Below are positions 1 to 5,700 of a stretch of 6,949 nt of DNA, piece after piece (position 1 is the first letter of the stretch; every line of letters starts with the position of its first letter). The notes under the pieces were generated by a model, which was given only the letters and a program-made list of their open reading frames with translations, had not been told where the DNA came from and ran no database searches. The DNA is from Paludibacteraceae bacterium (GTDB taxonomy: Bacteria > Bacteroidota > Bacteroidia > Bacteroidales > Paludibacteraceae). The stretch spans positions 1 through 6,949 of the forward strand of contig JALNVE010000174.1 of assembly GCA_023227695.1 (NCBI GenBank), in the 5' to 3' direction. The position numbers and the translations under genes were made by a program.

Positions 1-124
1 TCCACAGGGCAACTGGAAAGAGGGAGATTTTCTCTTCTCTTTCTGCTCTGAAAAATATTTTTTCTACCTGACCCATTTTTTTCCTCCTCAAGTTGCATTA
101 TCAATTTGAATCCCCGATATATAG
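1..124. other. Upstream region of the T9SS-protein/GH5 pair
   Basis: No gene can be assigned here. Short open frames run in from the window edge (for example one ending at the TGA at 107-109), but they are too short to recognise. The stretch is rich in pyrimidine runs and holds a small A/T palindrome near 52-64 (AAAAATATTTTTT). TCAATTTG at 101-108 resembles the Bacteroidales -7 element TAnnTTTG with one mismatch. No TTTG lies at the right distance upstream, so it is only a weak promoter candidate for the gene starting at 125. Confidence 0.3.
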
Positions 125-634
125 ATGTACACACACAAACAGATTATATTATTTCTACTCTTTACGGGCAGTTTTTCATTGACTCAAGCAGGCAATAAAT
201 TTCACATCTGGCCTAAAGAAGGAACATCAACAGATTGTCAACCTGATGATCAATGTGCCATTGCTATCTCTTCTGACGAGCAAAAAAATTATTACAAACT
301 ATCCGCCATTAACAAGATTTTGATAAACCAACCTTCGTCTATCGACCCAGAAGGAAGTGACAGAATTCTTTTCGGCCTAGCAGCTTCAGAAACAGAGGTT
401 CCGTCTTTGCTAAAGAACGACAAGGTATTTGTTTATCCAAATCCAGTAGAAGGGGAGCTTTACATAAAAGGGGGAAATAATAAAAATGTAGAGCTTTTCA
501 GTATTGAGGGAACTATTAAGAAAAAGGTACAAACTGTATCAAACGGGGTAACCATGATCAATGTATCTGATCAGAAATCAGGTATATATTTCGTCAGAAT
601 TGGTGAAGACGTTATAAAAATCACCAAAAAGTAA
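125..634 (+). CDS. Small secreted protein with T9SS type A C-terminal sorting domain
   Basis: A 169-residue exported protein. Residues 1-22 form a signal peptide (hydrophobic IILFLLF core, likely cleavage after TQA). Residues 26-68 resemble a short N-terminal motif also seen in the downstream cellulase (HIWPKEGT, then YKLSAINKILI). In this copy the motif is interrupted by about 17 residues carrying Cys38 and Cys44. Residues 69-100 look like a linker. Residues 101-169 match the T9SS type A sorting domain: the YPNPV box at 104-108, SGIYFVRI at 152-159 and a basic KITKK end. In known T9SS cargo this domain directs passage across the outer membrane and is then removed. No catalytic or binding domain remains, which is unusual. 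The start is fixed by an in-frame TAG immediately before the ATG. The GH5 gene follows 17 bp downstream, so co-transcription is likely. Its role is unknown; a surface-targeting partner of the cellulase is possible. Confidence 0.8.
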   Translation: MYTHKQIILFLLFTGSFSLTQAGNKFHIWPKEGTSTDCQPDDQCAIAISSDEQKNYYKLSAINKILINQPSSIDPEGSDRILFGLAASETEVPSLLKNDKVFVYPNPVEGELYIKGGNNKNVELFSIEGTIKKKVQTVSNGVTMINVSDQKSGIYFVRIGEDVIKITKK

Positions 635-651
635 CACAAAACACAATAAGC

Positions 652-1902
652 ATGAGAAGATTTTTATTTGCGTTTTGCTTCCTAATCTCATTAGCATTAG
701 GTGGCTTTGCCCAAGATTCAGTCTATGTGGTAAAAATGGACGGTGCTGTTTTTGGTTTTAAAATCAGCGAAGTGCAGGAGATCAATTTTGAAGGCAACAA
801 AAATGAAATTCCTAACGTCAATCCTAGCGACCGTATGCCTAGTAATGCAATACGATTGGCCGCAAAGATGAATTTAGGAATCAATATAGGAAATACGATG
901 GAGTGTCCATGTGGCGACAATGCAGAGACATGCTGGGGAAGTCCTGTAATTACGCAACAGATTGTGGATACATATAAAAATTCGGGGTTCAATGCCATAC
1001 GTATTCCTGTAGCTTGGGACAACCATAGAGAAAGCGAATCAACCTTCAACATTAAAGCATCTTGGATGAATAGAGTGAAAGAGGTTGTAGATTACGCCAT
1101 TAAAGATGATTTGTACGTGATTATCAATATCCATTGGGATAATGGATGGTTGGAGAAACACTGTACGGAGGACGACAAAGAGGCAGTAAACAAAGAACAG
1201 GCTGCACTTTGGAAACAGATCGCAACTTACTTCAAAGATTACGACGAGCATCTTCTATTTGCCAGTGCCAACGAGCCAGCTGTAGATAATGAAAGCCAGG
1301 CAGCAGTCTTGAAAAGTTATCATCAGACATTCGTAAATACGGTTCGTGAATCAGGAGGAAACAACGATTTGCGTTGTCTGGTCATCCAGGGAGCCAATAC
1401 GGCAGCCGATGCGAAATACGATGTAATGCCAACCGATAAAATAGATGGACGATTGATGTTCGAATTCCATTACTATCCATACACATACTGTTTGATGGAA
1501 CAAGATGCTGATTGGGGAAACATGCATTATTTCTGGGGTAAAAACTACCAGAACATATACATCAACGGAGTTAACCGTTCTTGTTCATGGCATACAGAGG
1601 CCACTGTCGACTCAGAATTCAGTTATTTGAAATCTAAATTTGTAGATAAAGGAATCCCAGTTATTATGGGAGAGTTTGCCGCCATGAATCGAGATTTGGG
1701 CTCCAACCAGCAAAAATTTGAAGAGTGCAGAGCTTATTTCTATGAATATTTAGTAAAAGTAGGTAAAAACAATGGCATAGTTCCTTTCTTATGGGATACG
1801 CCAGGAACAGGCATCATAGACAGAGATAACTGCAAGGTGCAGAACCAAACTGCTCTCGATGGTCTTTTAAAAGGTGTAAATGAAGGACATTATCCTTTTT
1901 AA
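652..1902 (+). CDS. Secreted GH5 family endoglucanase (cellulase), probably subfamily 4-like
   Basis: A 416-residue glycoside hydrolase family 5 enzyme, expected to cleave internal beta-1,4-glucan links (cellulose, mixed-linkage glucan or xyloglucan; the substrate cannot be read from sequence). Residues 1-20 are a signal peptide ending GFA before Gln. Residues 23-48 carry the short motif VVKMDGAVFGFKISEVQEIN, shared with the preceding protein. The TIM-barrel domain spans about 65-410. Its hallmarks are NLGINIGNT (74-82), RIPVAWDNH (117-125), NIHWD (159-163), ANEP with acid/base Glu208, HYY at 273-275, GEF with nucleophile Glu341, and FLWDTPG with Trp381. All expected active-site residues are present, so the enzyme should be active. 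The GNT and WG(S/N)P pattern near the N-terminus suggests GH5_4. There is no lipobox, carbohydrate-binding module or T9SS domain, so it is predicted to be periplasmic or released by an unknown route. An A-rich leader precedes the ATG, and a strong terminator follows. Confidence 0.93.
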   Translation: MRRFLFAFCFLISLALGGFAQDSVYVVKMDGAVFGFKISEVQEINFEGNKNEIPNVNPSDRMPSNAIRLAAKMNLGINIGNTMECPCGDNAETCWGSPVITQQIVDTYKNSGFNAIRIPVAWDNHRESESTFNIKASWMNRVKEVVDYAIKDDLYVIINIHWDNGWLEKHCTEDDKEAVNKEQAALWKQIATYFKDYDEHLLFASANEPAVDNESQAAVLKSYHQTFVNTVRESGGNNDLRCLVIQGANTAADAKYDVMPTDKIDGRLMFEFHYYPYTYCLMEQDADWGNMHYFWGKNYQNIYINGVNRSCSWHTEATVDSEFSYLKSKFVDKGIPVIMGEFAAMNRDLGSNQQKFEECRAYFYEYLVKVGKNNGIVPFLWDTPGTGIIDRDNCKVQNQTALDGLLKGVNEGHYPF

Positions 1903-1950
1903 AAGCTTATTATAAAACACAGTATTTATTCATTACGTATTATGTAACTA

Positions 1951-1987
1951 AGTGTGCAGAAATGAGATATTTCTGTGCACTTTTTTT
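1951..1987 (+). terminator. Intrinsic terminator of the GH5 transcription unit
   Basis: A 13-bp stem (1951-1963 with 1969-1981, including two G-U pairs) encloses a 5-nt loop, GAGAT, and leads into a run of seven T (1981-1987, the first paired in the stem). It lies 48 bp after the GH5 stop codon. On the minus strand it has no comparable U tract, so it acts mainly on plus-strand transcription. Confidence 0.88.
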
Positions 1988-2160
1988 ATAACAAATAGGA
2001 CAAGAGGTTTGGAAATCAAATACGAAAAAAAAAGGATCAAGAAAATTTACGTGGACAGTTTTTACCACAAATTATTTTAGTCAACTAAATTTAGGAATAA
2101 TGATTTTTTTATAAGGAATTTGGGTTAGGACAATGTATATCCACAAATTTCAACGGACGT

Positions 2161-2172
2161 TCAGTTAACTGA
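2161..2172. repeat. 12-bp perfect palindrome TCAGTTAACTGA
   Basis: The palindrome is exact and has no spacer, as in some dimeric-protein binding sites. No adjacent promoter or regulated gene can be identified, so a regulatory role is not supported; it may be chance. Confidence 0.4.
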
Positions 2173-2202
2173 CAGACCGAAACACATTTCTTGTGATTTC
2201 TT

Positions 2203-2232
2203 TTTTAATTTTTTATTCACAAAAAATTAAAA
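2203..2232. repeat. A/T-only 12-bp inverted repeat
   Basis: TTTTAATTTTTT at 2203-2214 is exactly complementary to AAAAAATTAAAA at 2221-2232, with a 6-nt loop, ATTCAC. It contains no G-C pairs, so any hairpin would be weak. In such A+T-rich DNA this may be a chance consequence of composition. Confidence 0.4.
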
Positions 2233-2305
2233 TAAGAATAGGGGAGCGATTTTCAAATTTCAGAACCATACTTAGACATCTTCAAATTCTTTTTATTTAC
2301 CAAGA

Positions 2306-2335
2306 AGAATGATTTGAAACAGTCGGGATCATTCT
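2306..2335. repeat. 8-bp inverted repeat AGAATGAT / ATCATTCT
   Basis: Arms at 2306-2313 and 2328-2335 are exact complements around a 14-nt spacer, with G-U pairs possible just inside. No T tract follows, so it is not an intrinsic terminator. Its function is unknown. Confidence 0.4.
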
Positions 2336-2402
2336 CCTATATTCTACTTAACATAATATTAATTATATAACAAACTAGGGCAAATGCGTAAAGTCGCTGA
2401 GA

Positions 2403-2448
2403 TTCGCATATTTTGACGGTTCTCCAACATTGTATGGAAATATGCGAA
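2403..2448. repeat. 11-bp perfect inverted repeat TTCGCATATTT / AAATATGCGAA
   Basis: Arms lie at 2403-2413 and 2438-2448 around a 24-nt spacer. The spacer has a smaller possible TCCA/TGGA stem. The left arm overlaps the long-range repeat by three bases, so the two pairings would compete at that edge. No U tract follows on either strand, so it is not a terminator. Confidence 0.5.
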
Positions 2449-2573
2449 AATATAGAACTCACACAACGTACGTCAAGTTTTGGGATAAACTAATCAATTC
2501 AAATTGAAAATTTACGGACAACATATCAAACGATCAAAAATATCAAAATCTCAACGAGTTTACTTTTTAGATT

Positions 2574-2599
2574 TTTTTTGCGTGACTTTTTTGCGTGAC
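2574..2599. repeat. Tandem 13-bp direct repeat (TTTTTTGCGTGAC x2)
   Basis: Two identical head-to-tail copies occupy 2574-2586 and 2587-2599, just inside the right arm of the long-range inverted repeat. A two-copy slippage array is the simplest explanation. No coding or regulatory meaning is visible. Confidence 0.6.
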
Positions 2600-2614
2600 G
2601 TGAATCTTAGCGAC

Positions 2615-2652
2615 AAAAAAAGGAACAGAAAACAATCTGTTCCTTTTTTTTT
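2615..2652 (-). terminator. Strong bidirectional intrinsic terminator
   Basis: GGAACAG (2622-2628) pairs with CTGTTCC (2637-2643). Flanking A7 (2615-2621) and T9 (2644-2652) extend the stem to about 15 bp around a 6-nt loop (one extra A-T pair closes the loop). On the minus strand it ends transcription 23 bp beyond the stop of the gene at 2676-3131. It is equally well formed on the plus strand, where nothing coding lies upstream apart from the already terminated GH5 unit. Confidence 0.88.
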
Positions 2653-2675
2653 GTTTTTATAATTTTCAACTTAAA

Positions 2676-3131
2676 TTATTCTTCGAAATACTTCTTCATG
2701 TTTTTTTGATCCAAATAAACAGCCGAATATCTGACTGCCTTGTTGAGCGACATAACTGAAATTCGGAACTCGCCGCTGTCAAACTCGTACAGTTTCACGT
2801 TTACCTTATCGAAATTTTGGTCAGCACATTCGAAACTTACATATTTAAATTGCCTCTTAATAATCCATTTTTTAGGTTTTCCAAAGATTTTATAATCAGC
2901 AGACTCCTTAGATTCTACGTTTTCTATATATATTGACTCATTGGTCAAGTCTATCATGATTTCTGATGAATTCATACCCCAAGGTCCCCAAGCATAAAGA
3001 CCGTTTTTATCCAAACCAGATGTTCCCTGGGCAGCTCTATATGATTTAAATCTAATCATTTGTGCACTTGCCGGAGTGGACAATGCTCCGAAAAGCAGTA
3101 AAAGCCATAATATGTGTAATATTCGTTTCAT
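2676..3131 (-). CDS. Small exported protein of unknown function
   Basis: I do not recognise this 151-residue protein. Residues 1-23 are a clear signal peptide: basic KR, hydrophobic ILWLLLLFGAL, and an ASA cleavage site before Gln24. There is no lipobox cysteine, so the mature protein should be soluble in the periplasm or secreted. The mature part of about 128 residues reads as alternating short beta-strands, with an aromatic YAWGPWG segment near 46-52, then EIMIDLTNESIYIENV and two further strand-rich blocks. It has one cysteine (in FECADQ) and no visible catalytic motif. Small beta-rich exported proteins with a W-x-x-W segment before an I-x-I-D strand occur in Bacteroidales genomes, but no function is known to me. 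It lies 71 bp downstream of the lytic transglycosylase gene on the same strand and may be co-transcribed with it or use its own weak promoter. A strong terminator follows. Confidence 0.78.
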   Translation of the reverse strand: MKRILHILWLLLLFGALSTPASAQMIRFKSYRAAQGTSGLDKNGLYAWGPWGMNSSEIMIDLTNESIYIENVESKESADYKIFGKPKKWIIKRQFKYVSFECADQNFDKVNVKLYEFDSGEFRISVMSLNKAVRYSAVYLDQKNMKKYFEE

Positions 3132-3168
3132 ATTCTAAAATTTGTTAGTTAGTCATAAAATTCTTACT

Positions 3169-3176
3169 CAAAACTA
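3169..3176 (-). promoter_or_regulatory. Possible -7 element for the small exported protein
   Basis: On the minus strand this reads TAGTTTTG, a full match to TAnnTTTG, 37 bp before the start codon at 3131. The expected TTTG near -33 is not visible; only a T-rich stretch lies there. This makes it a weak candidate for an internal promoter. Confidence 0.3.
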
Positions 3177-3202
3177 ATTAAACTTATAGAAAATTATCTG
3201 TT

Positions 3203-4168
3203 TTAGTCAATAACCCAGCTTTTATTATGAACATTAACATTATGATAATCACGTTTCATTGCTTCTTCTTTTGTTGTGATTTTTATAATGTATCTCTTCT
3301 TGTTTTTGTTCACTATACTGTTACTTCTTAACCATGGATTAGCATCTTTAAGTAACTGATAATTACATCCTTTAGAAATAGCAAATTCAGTTAAATTTGT
3401 GATGGAAGAATCAACTGCAACCGTTTCTTGTTTCGGCATATAGTATAAATCTGCTTTTTTTAAATAAAAGCCATATTTCTTTGGATTCTCCATAATACAT
3501 TTTGCTATAATGATTCTGAAAACATATCGATTAGTCTCCTCGCTAAAAAGCATATCGAAATAGTTATTAGTCTGTTGCGTTTCTATTTGTCTGAGAACTC
3601 GTGCACGTCCTGTATTATAGGATGCTGCAGCAGCAGACCAACTGTTTGTAAGATCATGTGTTCTTTTTAGAAATTTACAAGCAACCTCTGTTGACTTCTC
3701 TAAATTATATCGCTCATCGATATCATCATTAACCTCAAGGCCGGCTTCCTTAGCTGTCTCTGGTAAAATTTGCCAAATACCCGCTGCATTTGCTCCTGAA
3801 AGTGCCCTTTGGTCCAAACTGCTCTCAATCATTGCCAGATACTTGAAATCATCAGGTATTCCCTCTTTCTTCAATATCGGCTCTATGATCGGAAAAAACT
3901 TATTTGCACGCTTAATCATCAAGAATATCTGAGAATGCCAATAGCTGAAACTTAATATCTCTCTGTCAAAGCGCTCTCTTAGATAATAATTTGATAGATC
4001 AATCTCTTCCCCACAAAAATATGCTTTATCTGGTAGCTGCGGAGCATAATATCCATCTTCTGGAATGTCATAACTTACATCTTCTTCTTTTTCTTTATTA
4101 CTAGAAAAAAAAAGCATGCCCAAAACTGAAATTACTACAAAAATGGATACTGGTATAAATCTCCTCAT
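3203..4168 (-). CDS. MltD-like membrane-anchored lytic transglycosylase
   Basis: A 321-residue murein lytic transglycosylase that cleaves glycan strands of peptidoglycan, forming 1,6-anhydromuramic ends. Residues 4-22 form a hydrophobic anchor or uncleaved signal; no lipobox Cys follows it. Residues 62-110 (RERFDRE, KRANKFFPIIEPILK, GIPDDFKYLA) are the leader region typical of Bacteroidales MltD-type proteins. The GH23-like catalytic core spans about 104-225. It contains catalytic Glu115 in MIESSL, SGANAAGIWQILP at 124-136 (very close to the same segment as I recall it from E. coli MltD) and ASYNTGRARV at 182-191. Residues 256-298 (NLTEFAISKGCNY, LKDANPWL, YIIKI) look like one degenerate LysM peptidoglycan-binding repeat. 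The next minus-strand gene, for a small exported protein, starts 71 bp downstream. No clear promoter was found upstream; read-through from the stress-protein gene is possible if the hairpin at 4229-4261 is inefficient. Confidence 0.92.
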   Translation of the reverse strand: MRRFIPVSIFVVISVLGMLFFSSNKEKEEDVSYDIPEDGYYAPQLPDKAYFCGEEIDLSNYYLRERFDREILSFSYWHSQIFLMIKRANKFFPIIEPILKKEGIPDDFKYLAMIESSLDQRALSGANAAGIWQILPETAKEAGLEVNDDIDERYNLEKSTEVACKFLKRTHDLTNSWSAAAASYNTGRARVLRQIETQQTNNYFDMLFSEETNRYVFRIIIAKCIMENPKKYGFYLKKADLYYMPKQETVAVDSSITNLTEFAISKGCNYQLLKDANPWLRSNSIVNKNKKRYIIKITTKEEAMKRDYHNVNVHNKSWVID

Positions 4169-4228
4169 CTCACCATTCAGTTATTATTCAACCAATTATT
4201 AATCTATCTTCAATTTTCTGTTTTATGA

Positions 4229-4261
4229 AGGGGAAGGCCTTTTTTAAGAAGACCTTCTCCT
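4229..4261 (-). terminator. Hairpin after the universal stress protein gene, possible weak terminator
   Basis: AGGGGAAGG (4229-4237) pairs with CCTTCTCCT (4253-4261) with one G-U. After one mismatch, four to five further pairs leave a very small loop. It lies 10 bp beyond the stop of the minus-strand gene ending at 4272. The sequence after the stem on that strand is CTTCATAAAAC, not a proper U tract, so termination may be partial, or the hairpin may act as a 3' stabilising structure. Confidence 0.4.
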
Positions 4262-4271
4262 ACCCTTTTAT

Positions 4272-5387
4272 TTATGCATGGAATACCAACAAAGGAGTCT
4301 TTGCATGGAATACCATCTTACGCGCTACACTTGGATTGAATAGTCTAGTGAACAAATTTCTCTTGTGTGTTGTAAGAGCAATCATATCGATCTTATTCTC
4401 CGCAATAAAGTTATCTATTGATTTCAACATATCCTCTCCACGCAAGGTGTCATAGAAGATTTCCTGCTTTGGATAATATTTTGCAAAGTAATCTTTGATA
4501 CCGCTCAACTTGATTTCAGACCAAGCATCTTCTTTCTGTACATAATGAATGAAGTGGATCTTTACGTCTTTGAATGGCTTCATCAAACGAATCAACTTAT
4601 CAAATGCCACCAAATCCTTATCATCAAAGTTTGTTGCATACGCAATATTGTGAATGTTATCAAAGCAGTTAAGCTGAGTATCTTCAGGAATAGCAAAAAT
4701 TGGAACGATTGAACGTTCGATAATCTCTGCTGTTACACTTCCAATTAAATCCAAATCCTTTTTGTCCTTACCTCTAGTACCCATCAAGATAATAACCGGA
4801 TTATGTTTCTTTGCATATCGCGAAATCTCCTCTTCCGGAATACCTTCTCTCAACACTTGTTTGTACTTTATTTTTGGCAAAAGACCTTTGCTTATCTTCT
4901 GGTCAAGATCCTCTTTCAATTTCTGAACGTCAAGATTTACCTTTTCGATAATGCTTCTCAACGTTGCTTCATCTTGTCCGCTCTCATAATTGATTACGTC
5001 GCCAATAGGCATTGTATTGAAAGATGGGCTGAAATATACGTGAAGCAATACAACTTCGGCATTCATAGTCTCTGCTAAATGAAAACCGAACTGACATGCT
5101 TTAATAGAATAGTCAGAAAAATCAATTGGAATCAGAATCATCTTCTCTTTCTTCTCCTCTTGCAATGCTTCGGATACTGCTTCCGCACTATTCATATCCT
5201 CAATAATTCCCAAAGCTTTAGCCAAATCACTCTCTCTAATCCTTACCCTCACACCGGCCGAAATGACAGGCTGTATCTGATTGACATTCTGTATATAGGC
5301 ATCAACACCATTAGCCTCCAATACGGATTTCAGCACTTGCGCTTTCTCATAAGTATGGATTGCTACCGTTACTAATTTTTCTTCCAT
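4272..5387 (-). CDS. Universal stress protein: DUF2007-like domain plus two tandem Usp domains
   Basis: A 371-residue cytoplasmic protein without signal peptide. Residues 1-64 resemble the DUF2007 putative signal-transducing domain (VTVAIHTYEKAQVLKSVLEA, a glycine turn, AYIQN, then VRVRI and a final helix). A charged linker, about 65-82, leads to the first UspA domain (83-233): ILIPIDFSDYS with Asp89, and the nucleotide loop G-x2-G-x9-G-S (Gly203, Gly206, Gly216, Ser217), intact and predicted to bind ATP. The second Usp domain (about 245-371) ends with the usual TPLLVF strand. Its loop region, TTHKRNLFTRLFNPSV, lacks the glycines, so it probably does not bind ATP. Usp proteins are generally linked to survival under starvation or stress; the specific partner here is unknown. 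It is divergent from ispE, with an own promoter candidate upstream. The 3' end carries a 14-bp direct repeat that makes VFHA occur twice. Confidence 0.9.
   Translation of the reverse strand: MEEKLVTVAIHTYEKAQVLKSVLEANGVDAYIQNVNQIQPVISAGVRVRIRESDLAKALGIIEDMNSAEAVSEALQEEKKEKMILIPIDFSDYSIKACQFGFHLAETMNAEVVLLHVYFSPSFNTMPIGDVINYESGQDEATLRSIIEKVNLDVQKLKEDLDQKISKGLLPKIKYKQVLREGIPEEEISRYAKKHNPVIILMGTRGKDKKDLDLIGSVTAEIIERSIVPIFAIPEDTQLNCFDNIHNIAYATNFDDKDLVAFDKLIRLMKPFKDVKIHFIHYVQKEDAWSEIKLSGIKDYFAKYYPKQEIFYDTLRGEDMLKSIDNFIAENKIDMIALTTHKRNLFTRLFNPSVARKMVFHAKTPLLVFHA
4275..4316 (-). repeat. 14-bp direct repeat inside the 3' end of the Usp gene
   Basis: TGCATGGAATACCA occurs at 4275-4288 and again at 4303-4316, 28 bp apart and in frame. 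It encodes the two VFHA tetrapeptides of the C-terminus (MVFHAKTPLLVFHA). Both copies lie in expected Usp strand positions, so the repeat may be convergent codon use or a small duplication. Confidence 0.6.
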
Positions 5388-5435
5388 AGCTTTTATTTTT
5401 TATTATTTAATAATCTTTTGTTTTTATCTACTTCG

Positions 5436-5468
5436 TAAATATAATAAATAATAAGTTGGTAGTACAAA
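5436..5468 (-). promoter_or_regulatory. Candidate Bacteroidales-type promoter for the Usp gene
   Basis: On the minus strand TTTG (5465-5468) and TATATTTA (5436-5443) are separated by 21 bp. They match TTTG / TAnnTTTG except for the last base. Transcription would start near 5430, leaving a leader of about 42 nt before the ATG at 5387. Confidence 0.42.
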
Positions 5469-5649
5469 AAACTTACGATTTTATTTTGCCTAAATTCGAA
5501 AGAAAATGCCATTTCAGCCTCTTTTTTTAAATTTTTCGAGTTCTTCTCCTTGTTTAATTCTATTTTCGGATCAAGTGAAAAAACAGGTAATTATGTTTAA
5601 TTTAAGCACAAAGTTTTGGTAGTCGAAAAACGAAAAATGGAATGTTTCT

Positions 5650-5679
5650 TTTGATTATGATTTCTATATCGTAAATTTG
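5650..5679 (+). promoter_or_regulatory. Bacteroidales-type promoter of ispE
   Basis: TTTG (5650-5653) and TAAATTTG (5672-5679) are separated by 18 bp, a full match to the sigma-70 promoter pattern of this group (TTTG near -33, TAnnTTTG near -7). Transcription would start near 5685, about 15 nt before the ispE ATG. Confidence 0.7.
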
Positions 5680-5700
5680 TACTATTTAAAAAGTTGAAGA

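Larger units (their letters stand above)
1988..2614. other. Long A+T-rich convergent intergenic region with multiple inverted repeats
   Basis: This roughly 630-bp stretch between two terminators has no recognisable protein gene and no tRNA-like or rRNA-like sequence. It contains a 12-bp perfect palindrome (2161-2172), an A/T-only hairpin (2203-2232), an 8-bp hairpin (2306-2335), an 11-bp hairpin (2403-2448), a long-range 13-bp inverted repeat (2393-2405 with 2602-2614) and a 13-bp tandem repeat (2574-2599). It could hold a non-coding RNA, a decayed insertion or simply degraded DNA. No well-formed TTTG / TAnnTTTG promoter pair was found in it on either strand. Confidence 0.6.
2393..2614. repeat. 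Long-range 13-bp inverted repeat enclosing 196 bp
   Basis: GTCGCTGAGATTC (2393-2405) faces GAATCTTAGCGAC (2602-2614). All 13 positions pair if one G-U wobble is allowed. The right arm directly abuts the terminator that begins at 2615. Two readings are possible: the closing stem of a structured RNA, or terminal inverted repeats of a small non-autonomous element about 222 bp long, flanked by AAA on both sides. The A flank is low complexity and is poor evidence for a target duplication. Arms this similar could still arise by chance. Confidence 0.35.
5388..5700. other. Divergent promoter region between the Usp gene and ispE
   Basis: This 313-bp A+T-rich interval separates two divergently transcribed genes. 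Candidate promoters lie near each end (5436-5468 on the minus strand, 5650-5679 on the plus strand). The central part, about 5480-5640, shows no open frame, tRNA-like sequence or convincing hairpin. Confidence 0.6.

Noticed and set aside
1..109. Open frames entering from the left edge, one ending at a TGA at 107-109
   Set aside because: At most 36 codons, with no recognisable motif; other frames also stay open for some distance, so the tail of an upstream gene cannot be told from chance.
723..1251. Minus-strand open frames at 723-1052 and 1039-1251
   Set aside because: Both lie opposite the well-supported GH5 coding region and show no family motifs.
2466..2473. ACGTACGT palindrome
   Set aside because: An 8-bp palindrome is expected by chance in a window this size and has no supporting context.
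2535..2542. Minus-strand TATTTTTG matching TAnnTTTG
   Set aside because: No TTTG at the -33 position and no gene downstream on that strand in this region; likely chance in A+T-rich DNA.
1988..2614. tRNA, tmRNA, RNase P RNA or CRISPR array in the long intergenic region
   Set aside because: No T-arm-like GTTCGA sequence, no tmRNA or RNase P signature segments and no regularly spaced repeats were seen by eye.
4225..4455. Plus-strand open frame at 4225-4455
   Set aside because: It spans the Usp gene's 3' hairpin and the antisense of its coding region; the predicted protein has no recognisable features.
4803..5375. Two plus-strand open frames at 4803-5078 and 5079-5375
   Set aside because: Antisense to the Usp gene, whose domains and motifs are clear on the other strand.
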